Of a stretch of DNA of 64,000 nucleotides, positions 1 through 12,000 are shown one piece after another (positions within the stretch are counted from its first letter, which is position 1; the number at the start of each line of letters is the position of its first letter). The notes beneath the pieces are model-generated. The model was given only the letters and a program-made list of their open reading frames with translations, searched no databases and was not told where the DNA came from. The DNA comes from Verrucomicrobiota bacterium (GTDB lineage Bacteria; Verrucomicrobiota; Verrucomicrobiae; Limisphaerales; UBA11358). The DNA lies in NCBI GenBank assembly GCA_014860005.1, contig JACZKP010000076.1:248001-312000 (forward strand). Direction: 5' to 3'. Position numbers and translations under genes: made by a program.

Positions 1-1
1 G

Positions 2-3000
2 GCTGCCGATATCCCGGGCTGGGTGAAAGCCTCGGGCAACTGGACGCGCTCAAGCGGAAGCGCTTACGAGGGGACTTATTATTTCAACCCCAACACGAGC
101 GGCGGCAGCGCGGAGCTTTACCAGGACGTCGATGTTTCGGCCGACGCTGACGCCGTCGATGCTGGCAATGCGGTGTTTGTCTTTTCCGGTTATGTGAAGT
201 CTGGAGGCGACCAGGCCCGCACCATCGTCGAGTATCGCGACGACGGCGGCGTGGTTTTAAGCCAGTACGACTCCGGCAACTTTGCCGGAACAACCTGGCA
301 GCAGAACACCGACACACGCACGGCGCCGACTGGCACGCGCACCGTTCGCGTGCGCCTGATCGGGACCCTCACCAGCGGCAGTTGGATCGATGCCTGGTTT
401 GATGCCGTTTCCCTGACGGCACAGTTGCCCGCAATGGGGAGCACCTTCATTTACACCGGTCCGATTACGGTGACCAACACAACCAACTTCCGGTTCATGG
501 GCACGCGCCAGGGTTACCTTTCTCAATATCTGGATCGGCAATACACCTACGCCCCCGGCCTGGTAATCAGTCCTTTGTCGGGTACCAACCATCAGGCCAT
601 CACGGTGACCATGACACCTTACAACACCAACTCGGCCATCTACTACCGCATCAACGATGGCGAATGGATGCCCTACGCCGCGTCCTTTGGGTTGGATGGC
701 GTCTCCAACGGTGTTGCTGTGGTCCAGGCTTACACGATTACAGGACCGGTGATTAGCCCTACCAACACAGTGACCTACACCTTCAAGGTCGCTGACCTCG
801 CCGTTGAACCAGCCAGTCAAAGCCCGCCGGTGTCCGTCACGGCGACTACAACGACGCCGGGAGCGAGCGTCTATTTCGCCAATGGCAATGACGGCGGGGA
901 AACACCCGGTATTTCGGCAATTACCAACCTCTACCCGGGACCGATTGCGGTCACCAACACCCGCGCGCTCATATTCGAAGGGCGCAAGGTCGGGTATCTC
1001 GCTTCCGATCGCGTCACGCGCATTTTCTCGGGCGTCCTGCCTTCACCGCAGTTCGTGACGCCTTCAGGCACGTTCACCAACCAAAAAGCCATCACGGTGA
1101 ATTCGGGACTCGAAGGTTACGGCGCCACGTTCCAGTTGTTGACGCCAAGTGGAGCACTGGTCACTTACGCGAGCAGTTCCGATACGGCGCTCATCAACAT
1201 CAACGAATCGGGCGAGTACCGGCTGACCGCCACCAAGGCGAACTGGCTGCCGTCGGGCAGCGCTACGCGCAGTTACAATTTTGCGGTCGGCGATCTCAAG
1301 GTGACGCCGCCAAGCGGGGCGTTCAGTTCCTCGAATCTGATCGTCACCGCGCAAAGCAGCATCTCCAATCCCAGACCGCTCAAGATTTGCTACAGCACGG
1401 ATGGAAGCATTCCGACCACCAACTCGACCCCTTACACCGGGAGCATCACGATCACGAACGACACAACGATCCGCTGGCTGGCCACGCGCGATTATTACAC
1501 GCCCCAATACGCCACCAACACGTATTGCTGGGTGCCGGGCATCACCCTGGACCCACCGCAAGGCGTCTTCTCGAACGCCACCACATTCGCGTTGAGCACG
1601 CTGGCGGCCGGCGCGCGAATTTTCTTTTCCACGAACACGACCGATTGGCACGAGTATTCCGGGCCGATCGCCATGGACGGGTTCAATGCGGGGACGGGCA
1701 CACTGCGCGGGACTTACACCAACGCCAGCGGGTTCGGTCCAACCAATTCGTTTACGATCAGCTTCGTGGCCGCCACTCCAGAGGTCTCGCCGACCAACCA
1801 GACGGTTTACTCGAACCTGACCGTCACGGCGTCAAGCGCGACCAGCGGTGCCGACGTTTATAACTCGGTCAGTACTTCGGCCTTTGATGCCGCCAATCTT
1901 ACCAATCTCTACACGGGACCGCTCATGGTGACCAACCGGAGCTTCATGACCTTCCAGGCCCGAAAGAACGGCTATCAGAACAGCGCCAACGCGCAGCGGA
2001 AGTACATCCAGAAACTTCCGACACCCACGCAACTGACCACCGGCGATTATACCAATTGGGTCACCGCGTTCGTCGAACTGCCGCAGCCGATCCCAGGCGT
2101 CTCCATCGTGGTGACGCATCCGGCGGGAACGAACGAAATCCGAAGCGCACCCGTTTCCGCCAGCACCGGCAAACCTTTGGGTTACTACACAGCCAATGCG
2201 ACTGGGGATTACGTCGTCAGGGCCACAGCGATCGACTGGGAATCATCCGATGCGATCACCACTACGCTGCGGTTTTACGTCCGGGACCTGAGCACGCCCG
2301 CTGATCAGTTGTTCAACACACCCGTGTTTCAAGTCCCAGCGGTTTCCTCACTCTTCCCAATCAATCCAAAGCCGCTCACCGTTTACTACACCACCGACGG
2401 GAGCGCACCCGACACGAATAGCACGCTCTATACGAGTCCAGTGCTGATCAATGCGACCACCACTTTCAAATGGCTGGCGATGCGCGAGGGTTATTATCCG
2501 CAGACCCACACCAACACGTACACCTCTGTGCCGCCGCTGGCCGTCACGCCTCAAACCGGGACTTATTCCAATGCGATCACCGTCACACTGACCTCGCCGA
2601 ACAATGAACCGGTTTTCTTTTCGGCAAGCGGCGGGCCTTGGCAAGCCTACACCGACCCGATCACCTTCGATGGGTCCTTGCCGGGCGGGCCGCCAGGGAT
2701 CCTTTCATTGCAGGCCATCTATACCGGTGGCACGACCAACTTTTTCAATTATCTGTTTCAAACCGACCCTCCGGTGGTGACGCCTCAAGACCAGGTCCTT
2801 TCCACCGGTCCAATCACCCTGACGGCGGCCAACGGAAACACCATCGGATCCCAAGTCGTGTATTTCGAGGGAGACGCCGGCGGCGGGGCCGCCAGCACAA
2901 ACCGGCCGATGATCGCGTACTCCGAACCCATCACGGTTTCCGCCAGCCGGTCCTTCCTGTTTCAGGCGCGAAAGAACAATTATCAGCCCAGCGCGCCGGT

Positions 3001-6000
3001 CCATCGCACATTCACCAGCCAGTTGCCTGCCCCAACGGTGCTGACCCAGCCCGGCACGTTCACTGCGCCCGTGCAAGTGCAGGTTCAGTCCGGACTGCCC
3101 GGCTATGGGGGAATCTACCTGATGACCCATTCTGGGGGTCCGTCCGGCGAGGATTGGATCACCAACAAAGTCACCACGGAGTCGCCGTCGGTAACCTTCC
3201 AAATCAACGCCAGTGGGACATACCAATTCCAGATGCAACGGGCCGGCTGGCTGGACAGCGATTCCGTGGCTTGGAACGCGACCTTCAATGTGGCGGATCT
3301 CGCGGTAACGCCGGCCGGCGGTCTCATCAGCATTCCCAACACACCGGTCACGGCCAAGGGAGGCAGCAATCCCAAGCCGCTGAAGATCTTTTACACGCTC
3401 GATGGAACCGTTCCCACGACCAACTCGGCCATCTACGCCCAGCCGATTCTGGTGAATGAAGACACGACGATTACGTGGCTCGCGATGCGCGATGGCTACA
3501 ATCCGATGATTCAGACCAATTCGTATGTGTTCGTGGCCGGTGTGGCCATCAGTCCCGTCGCAAATTCCTACAGCAACGCCACTGCTTTCACACTCACGCC
3601 ACTGGGACCCAGTGACCGCATTTATTACCGGACGAACCTGAGCGACTGGCTGCAGTACACCGGTCCGTTTACGCTGGATGGCACCGCAGAAATCCACTTC
3701 CATTCGCAGCTCGGGTCCTCGCCGGACGGGCCACCAAATGTCAGGAACAGCATTACCAACCAATACACCGCGACATTCAAAGTGGGTCCGGTGACGGTGT
3801 CGCCCGGGAACCGGGTGTTCGCAAACTCCTTCGACATTGTTGCGAACAACGGCACCACCAACGCCGCGATCGTTTACAGCCGCGGCAATGAAGACGCCGG
3901 TCCGCCGCCACGCAGTCTCGCGTGGATCACGAACATTTACACCGGCCCGATCCCTCAGACACCCGACAACAGTTCGTATTACATCTTTTCGGCGATCAAA
4001 CCCGGCTACACCACCGCCGACTGGGTGGACCGCATTTACAATGCGAAGATGCCGCCGCCCAACTCAGCGCTCGGGACAAACCTCCTGATCTCAGCCCCCA
4101 CCCTCAACACGCTGACTCTGTTCCGTCCGAGCTACGTCTGGAACTGGACCACCAATTACGCAAACCGAAAGCGCATCAATGGTTCGGTTCAACCCTTTGT
4201 CAATGTGACCTACATCCATCCGGGCACCTATTGGTACTATGCGCAACGGAACGGCTGGGCGGATTCGGATTACCTGCCCGTGACCGTCACACTCACGCAG
4301 CCTGACAATTTCCCCGAGCGCATTGATCTGACGCTGCTCTCCCAGGGCGCCAGCTACAACAACGGACAAGCGCCGCAAACTTTTGGCGCGCTGGGCGACA
4401 TCACCGGCGCGACTCGCGAAGACAACGAGTGGGATGGCACCTTTGAGGATGAGGGGATCATCACCACCGATGCGGCCCGCGTCACTTCGCTCTGGTATCG
4501 TTGGGTGGCGCCAACCAATGGCCTGGCGCAGATCAGGGTCTTGGACAATTACAGTGGCGCAACCAACCATTTCATCTACGGCGTTTACACGGGCGACCAT
4601 CTGGCCGGTCTGAGCCCTGTCTTGCTGGCTCGCCAGCCCACAGAGTTCATGGCTGTGGCCGGGACCGAATACAGCATTTCAGTCAACAACGGTGTGTCGC
4701 CTGGATCCGTGCCGGACGGGCAAGGCGAATTCCAGGTTCAGATCGGATTTTACCCGACGCCATTGAACGACTTCTTGACCAACGCGATTCCGATCTTCGC
4801 CGGGCAAGTCTATTCGGCCTACACCCATGCCGCTACCAACGAGACGAGTGAGATCAGCGGGAACAGCACGTGGTGGCAGTTCGGCACGCTGCAGGGTGGC
4901 ACGTTGGAAGTGCCGCTCACGGCGGGTGTGGAAGCGACGCTCTGGCAGGGCGAGAGCACCGCCTCTCTGACTCAGATACCGCTGCAATATCATACGGCGA
5001 CCGACTATCACTTCCCGGGAATCACGACCAACAACTATTTCTTCGTCCTGCCCACCAGCGGCAGCTACAAACTTCGTGTAGCGGGCACAAAGGCGATCTA
5101 CAGCTTCGCACCGAAGTTTCACCTGGCGCCGCCGCATGACGATTTCCCCGCCACGGTCAGACTGCCGGCCGGCGTCCAGGAGCAGCAGGACAATTACCTG
5201 CTCTCGGCCGTCTCATACGACTCGACGACCCTGGGCGCCACTTTGCAGACGAGCGAACCTTCCAACACGTGGCCCACGACAGTCTGGTATCAGTGGACGG
5301 CGCCGGAAAGCGGCGACCTGGACATCAGCATCGGGCAGCTCTTCCTGTTTTCGACCCCGGGCTTTGGGACCACGCTGGTCAGTTGGCAATCCCAGCCGGT
5401 CGAGTTTCTCACGATTCAAGCGTTCACGGGAAACAACTTCAGCGATCTGGTCGAACTGCCGCACGTGGACAACAAGGACTCTTTTTCATCGTTCGCACTG
5501 ATGCCGAATTTTGAAACCGAAGACCCCGCCACGAACGCCACGATTGCCGGCACGCCCATCGCCGACACCTACACGGCACTGTTTACCGGCAACGTCGCCT
5601 ACACCACGTATCGCGAGGGCTGGTGGCGCTGGCGCGCTCAGTTCAACGGCGACGCCTACCTCACCAAACTGTTGTCGCCGCGAGGAACCTCCTTTTCGAT
5701 CGACGTCTTCACGGGAGACCGCTACGAGGATCTCCTGCCGCAATATCTTTATGCCCACTACGCGGGAGACTCCAGCATCGCTCCGCAGGGTTATTTCCAC
5801 GCTACGATGGACCAGGTTTACACGTTTCACGTGCAGTTCGGGAATCGTCCGGCAACCAACGACAACTATTCGTTCAAGATCGAACCCGAAACTCTCTCGC
5901 GCGCCTACGTGACCAAGGGTCAACTGGTGTATTTCCGCGTCGCCGGCCTGGGATCGCCGCACCGCATCAAGCTCAACCTGACCTCCCGCGCCAGCAACGA

Positions 6001-9000
6001 CGATTTCAACGACGCGATGGTGATCCCGTTGCAGACGGCCACGTACGAGAACGGCAGAAAAGCCGTCGGCAGCACCAAGGGCCGTCTGGTCGGCGCGACT
6101 GCAGAGAGTTTCGAGTCCAACCAAGTCCACTCCGTCTGGTACAAGATCTCTTCCCCAATATCCGGTCACGGCCGCGCGCGGTTGGCGGGAAATTATTCCA
6201 CCTTCGTCAACGTCTATTCGTCCTCGCCGGACGGGCCACCGTCGCCGGATGGGCAACCCGATCCCACCAATCTGGTATCTCTCAACCCAGAGGACTTCCC
6301 GCTCACGCCCGGCACGCAGTATTTCATCCGGGTGTACGACCTGAGCATCCAGAACTACACGCTCGACATCATGCTCTCGGAGCAGCCCGCCAACGACCTG
6401 TTGACCGACGCGCTGCCACTGGAACGGTCCACCTTCAAGGCCTTCACCGACCATGCCACCATCGAGTCGGGCGAGCCCATCAAGCCGCAGAGCATCGGCG
6501 AGTCCGTGTGGTGGCGTTACGCCCCCAGCCTGGACGGCACCATGGTTGTGGACTCCGCTGAAAAGACGGCCTGCCTCTGGCTGGGAACCAACCTGCTGCA
6601 ATTGGTCGAGATCACCAACAACGTGAACGGCCGAATCGTTGAGTCTCTGGCCAGAAACCAGGAATACCGAGTTTCGTTCGATACCAGGCCAGGAAAACTG
6701 GAAGGGGATTTCAACGCCACGGCGGCTTATTACGTGCTGCCCACCAACGACGATTTCGTTAACGCGACCGAAATCACCAGCCGGCAGAACACCGTCTTCA
6801 CGAACGGCATCCTCTATACTTATTCGCAGCGGGGCTACAATTACGGCGCCACCCGACAGCTCAACGAGCCTGCGCCCAACCAGCGTTCCGTCTGGTACAC
6901 CTGGGTCGCGCCGACCAACCTGATCGTTTACGCCGCCTGCGAACTGCCGGTTTACGTTTACACCGGTGACAATGTCAGCGCGCTCAATCCGATTGGCGAA
7001 AAGGTTTTCTCGGCCGTGGCAGGCCAGACCTATCGTATCGCCATCTGCGGTGGGCCTTCCGAGTTCACGTTGACGCTCAACGGCGCGCTGCCGGCCTACA
7101 ACGACAATTACAATTCGGCCATTGCGCTGTCCGGCGCCAACTCCGTCAGTTTCTACACCTACGCTTCCAGCGTGGAGAGCTACGATCAACCCACCACCAA
7201 CAGTTATTCGGTGTGGTGGAACTGGACTTCCGGCAATTCGACCAACCTGTTTGTTTATCCGGACAGCAAACGCGGACCCGACGATCCGGTGCAGGACCAA
7301 TACCCTCGATTCTTTCCTTCGGAAATCAGAGTGGTGGACATGGCCGGACAAATCGTCGGGCAAGGATATGTTTCATTCGACCATCCTTATGTCGACGACT
7401 GGTCGGGGCAGAAGTTCGTCCTACCGGTCGGCATCCAGCCAGCCACGGACTATCGCATTGTCATTCTTTCCCCGTATCCGACGCGGGGAGTTTTGCGCGT
7501 CTCGGAAAAGCCGTTGCCCATCGGTTGTCCGTTGGGTTCCGAGTGCAATCCGGCCACGCCGTTGTGGAACAAGGAGGACAGTTACATCAATGGAATCATT
7601 TATCGAAGCTTCCTCCTGGCTTACGGTGGCAGCGCCCCGGATCCCTATTGGTTCTTCACCAGGTTCCCCTGGTTCGAGATCGGCCGGGACAGCTACGGCA
7701 ACTTCGTCAACGACCCGCAAGGGTGGCTCACGTCGTCTCGCACCAACATCATGTTCCGTTTCGACGGGATTGACCGCCCGTACACGGAGTACATGCCGGT
7801 TGTGGCTGGCAACGACGCAGACACTGTTCGCATCGTGACCGGCGCCGAGAATACGGGCGTCACGCTTCGAGATGTTCACGTCCCCTTCAACGACACTCGC
7901 GAACGGGCCGTAATCCCGCCGCTCAAAGTTGACACAACCCCTTCCTACAGCTTCTCGACTTACGACAGCGCTCGCCATCGTTCGATGTGGATCACCTACA
8001 ACGAAATGGCTGGCACCGAAGAGGACGGTTATGCCGGCAGCGTGTGGTACCTCATGAGCGTCCCCACTGAGGGCCGCTTGTTGATCGGCAACCAGACCGC
8101 CAGCATGCTGCAACTGATCCCGCTGAATGCGTCCCTCGAGGAGATGGTTGATACCAACATCGGCATTTACGACTACCACGCCGAAATGCTGCCAAACGGG
8201 ACTGTCTCCTATCCAACGATGACCGAGCCGGTCATCAGCTTCCGGGGCAAAACTCCCGTCAACGGGTCCAACTTTCCTTACACCGAAGAACTCCGCTGGG
8301 TTTCCCCATTCTCAGGAAAGGCAATCGTCACGGTCAACCAGAGCAACGTTACGGTCAACGCCATCACTGCGCTCACGCAGTCATCCTCGACAGCGCAGAC
8401 CATCGAATTCCAAGCCGAGCGCGGACGGCAATACCAGTTCATGATCGCCGGCAACTACAAGGTCGGCGGCAGCTCCCTCCAGTTGAGGCCGGAGATCCCC
8501 ACCGTCGTTCCTGATGCACCGCTCGGCCAGCCGATCACCTTCGGGCCTTACGGCTCCTCCACCAGCACCCGCGAGGTGGCCGTCAACCCCGGTTACTACT
8601 ACGTCGTACAGTTCGGGGACTGGTCCGCAGGCGGCATTGACGCCGATTTCTACGCCAATGTGTCCAATGACGATTTCGCCCAAGCCGCTCCCCTGACCGA
8701 GTGGCAGCTCACCCCGTACGGCAATGGCCGCATTTACAATCTCGGCTACCGCTACAAGCTGGGAAGCGCCACGCTGGAGCCCGGGGAACCGCCGCCGGCG
8801 GTCGGGGATCGCACGCTCTGGTACTCGTTCATCGCGCCGATGTCCGGCCAGCTTCAATTTCAGGGCTGGGCCAACATCTACTCGGGCACGAGCCTGAGCA
8901 ATTTGACTCTGCTTTCTCGCAACGACATCTATAGCCGGCAGCCTTTCTTCGTGACGGCGGGGAATCAGTATTACATCCAGGCCAGCGGCTCCTTCGGCGG

Positions 9001-12000
9001 CAACAACGCCGATACTGACAATTCCATCAGCATCACTGAAGCGCCTTGGAATGATTACTTCAACGCAGCGGTGGCCATTGTGACCAACCGCAACACGATC
9101 ACCAACATCAACGGGACCAACTATTATCTGTACGAGTTCACCGCGCCCGCCGGGTTCTGGCCCGCCGTTCAGGAGTCCTCGCCGGACGGGCCACCAAGGA
9201 CTTTCTACATCCGCAACTGGTACCGGATCGAAGCGGAGGACCTGGCCGACATCTGGGTCTACGGCTGGAACAACACCTTCGACGGGGCAATCACAACCCC
9301 GGGCAACCACACCTTCGCCGACATCAACATGGATATGCCGGTGAGTTTGCCCAATAACGATCCCCACGCGCAGACGGTGATCGTCACACCGGAATCGCGC
9401 ACTGAAGTGTTTCCGTCCGTTTGGGGCAGAAACGCGCTCGACATCAACGTGCCCTGGACGTGGAACTATGTCGCCCACCAGCAACTGGCCGAGGTCGTCA
9501 CGAATGGGAGTTCCCTCTACGATGTTTCTTACACCGGCATCAAGGACCCGCGTTACAAAGGACTGTTTGACCTTTCGGTATTCTCCATCGGCGACAAACT
9601 CAGCTATCTCTACGCCGTTCCGGGCAACCTCGTCGTAAATGCCGGAGGGCAGGATCTCCGCATGAGATACGTGTTCGTCCTGAAAAAGCCGACCAGCGTG
9701 AAACTGACTCCGGTCTTTCCCGTCGGCCGCCAGAACGCCGCCGAGACCGTCGAAGTCAAAGCTCAGCGCTTCCAACTGAACACGAATGTTTATACCTACC
9801 TTTCCACGTTGGAAGGCGGCGAGCCCAACAAACCCGGCACCGGTGGCGGGTCCGTGTGGTGGACACTCGATGCGCCGTACACCGGTTTTCTGCGCGTCAA
9901 CGCCAACAGTGTTTATAACGGTTACAGTTGGAGCCCCACGCCGCTCCTCTACATTTGGGAAGGAAACACCTTGTCCACGCTCAATGTCCTGGCGAGCAAC
10001 TATACGACGGCCCCTTCGCTGGGCCGCGAGGTAATCGCCGCAGTCGTTGCGGGCCAAAAACTCTGGGTCAGCGCCGACCGGCAAGGTGATGGCGGGGTGT
10101 TCAACTTCACGGCCACCCTGGAGCCTCGACCGCTGAACCAGGACCCTGATCACGCAACCGAACTGGTGGCCAAACGGACGAACTTCGAGAATGGAACCAA
10201 CTGGGCCTACAACGCCGCCTTCACGATCTATCCGATCAGCGGTGACTACACCAATAATGAACTGTGGTTCAAACTGAACGCGCCCGCCGACGCGCGGCTT
10301 GGGTCCGACGCGAACGCAAGTCTGCTGACGCTCTACGCCGCTCTCAAGCACGACCTTCGCATCACTCCGCCCAGCCGCGACTATTTGGGCGCCCTCACGC
10401 TCCGCATCGATACCGATGATCCCGCAGTCATCTATTACACGCTGGATGGATCTACACCTTCTCCCGGCGCCACGCCCTACACGGGACCGTTCACCATCAC
10501 CAACTCGGTTGCAGTCAAGGCGGTGGCTTACCGGACGAACCGCACGGAAATCTACGCCACGGAAAGTTACGTCTATCACACGCCGCTCAGCTACGCCGTC
10601 CCGACCGGCACCAACAGCGGTCCCTACCTGCTCGACTTGGTCAACCCGGACAACGACGGGGCGACCATTATCTACCGGCTGGAAGGCGGAGACTGGCAGA
10701 CTTACACCGGACCCACCAACCTCGATGGCCTCGGAGATTTCGGTGACGGTTACGTTTATTTCACACGCGTCCTCAACGGGCAAACCAACCCCATCCAGTA
10801 CGTGCATCTCCACTTCCAGATGCCGCCGCCACAGTTGGACATCACCAATGCGCTCATCGCTTATACCGAGAACGGACTGACGGTGAGCATCACCAACGTG
10901 CCGCCGGGCGCGACGGCTTCCTGGATCGACAATGGAACGGAAAGACCGTTGGTTTCCAACCCGGAGGACCCGAGCATTTGGCGGTTGTTCATTCCCATTT
11001 CACAGGCCGGCACTTATCAGTTCCGGCTGTCCAAGCCCGGCTACCAGCCCTCACCCGTGGCAGTCGGGGTTTACAGCGCTCAACCGATACCGTCACCGGA
11101 CCCGCCGCAGTTGCAGCCAATCGCCGGAGGCACACAGGCGTCCTCCTCGTTTTCCGTCACCGGTTTGACTTCGGACTCTGTGCTCCAAATCCGATACAGC
11201 CAGTACCTCCGGAGTGCCGCGCCCGTTTCGGGCGGCACCCTGCTGCCAGCCACTCAAGATTACGTTCCGGGCTTGGGCGAGGAATACCGGCTGTCCAATC
11301 CGGGCTGGTATGTCACCGGTGCAGGCGACTTCAATGGCGACCTGTTCAACCACACGTGGGAGGCAGGCAAAGTTGACACCTACTCACCGACCAACGGCCA
11401 GGTGGAACTCACCATGCCCTGGGGCAGCCAGGCGCAGCTGGTCGTCATTCGCACAATCTGGGGCCGCAGTACGGAGTCCGAACCCGTGACCGTGCCCATT
11501 ACCTGGAAGATGCCGCAGCCGCAGTTCGTCGCCGTGACAAACGCGGCTGCCTCCTGGAATGGGACCAACTACACGAAGGTTTTTTACGAGCTCAGGCCGG
11601 CACTGCGGCTGGGCGCCGTCCGTGTGTCTTACAACTCGTCGGTCGGGCTGCCGCAGTACGAGGAGAGCTTCGTTCCCACGCTGTATGCGCGAATCTATCC
11701 CGTGTATCTGTTCAACGGGAGCACGAAGTTCTTTTACATGACCGACCCGTTTCACACTCGAGACCCGCAAATCGCCACGCAAACCCAGACCCCGTTTACC
11801 ACGTTTCTCGCGGCCTTTCTCAACAAAAAAGCTGACCCCGACTACGGTTTGTGGGCTTTTTGGATGGATCTTTACGGCGTCGAGGTCAATGCGCCCAATG
11901 ACCGGCCGCCCGGCGTGCAGCCGCCTTGGGACCAGATGTTGACGTATGCCAACGTCATGTCGTTGTTCGACGGTTGGGTCAGCCAGGGATTCACCCGCAT

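Larger units (their letters stand above)
560..4290 (+). repeat. Four tandem ~333-codon super-repeats
   Basis: The same unit order recurs with a period of about 1 kb. The segment beginning ISP/TPxxGxxSN starts near 563, 1541, 2537 and 3542, giving intervals of 978, 996 and 1005 bases. The 'DG' loop (LDGVSNG, MDGFNAG, FDGSLPG, LDGTAEI) and the TPxxQ/SPxN strand keep the same spacing. The copies are diverged, so this is an old internal duplication. Confidence 0.7.

Noticed and set aside
5486..10813. Long minus-strand open frames (such as 5486-7363 and 8381-10813) under the first giant gene
   Set aside because: They are antisense to well-conserved repeat domains, have Val/Gly/Arg-rich shadow composition and no recognisable domain or start signal.
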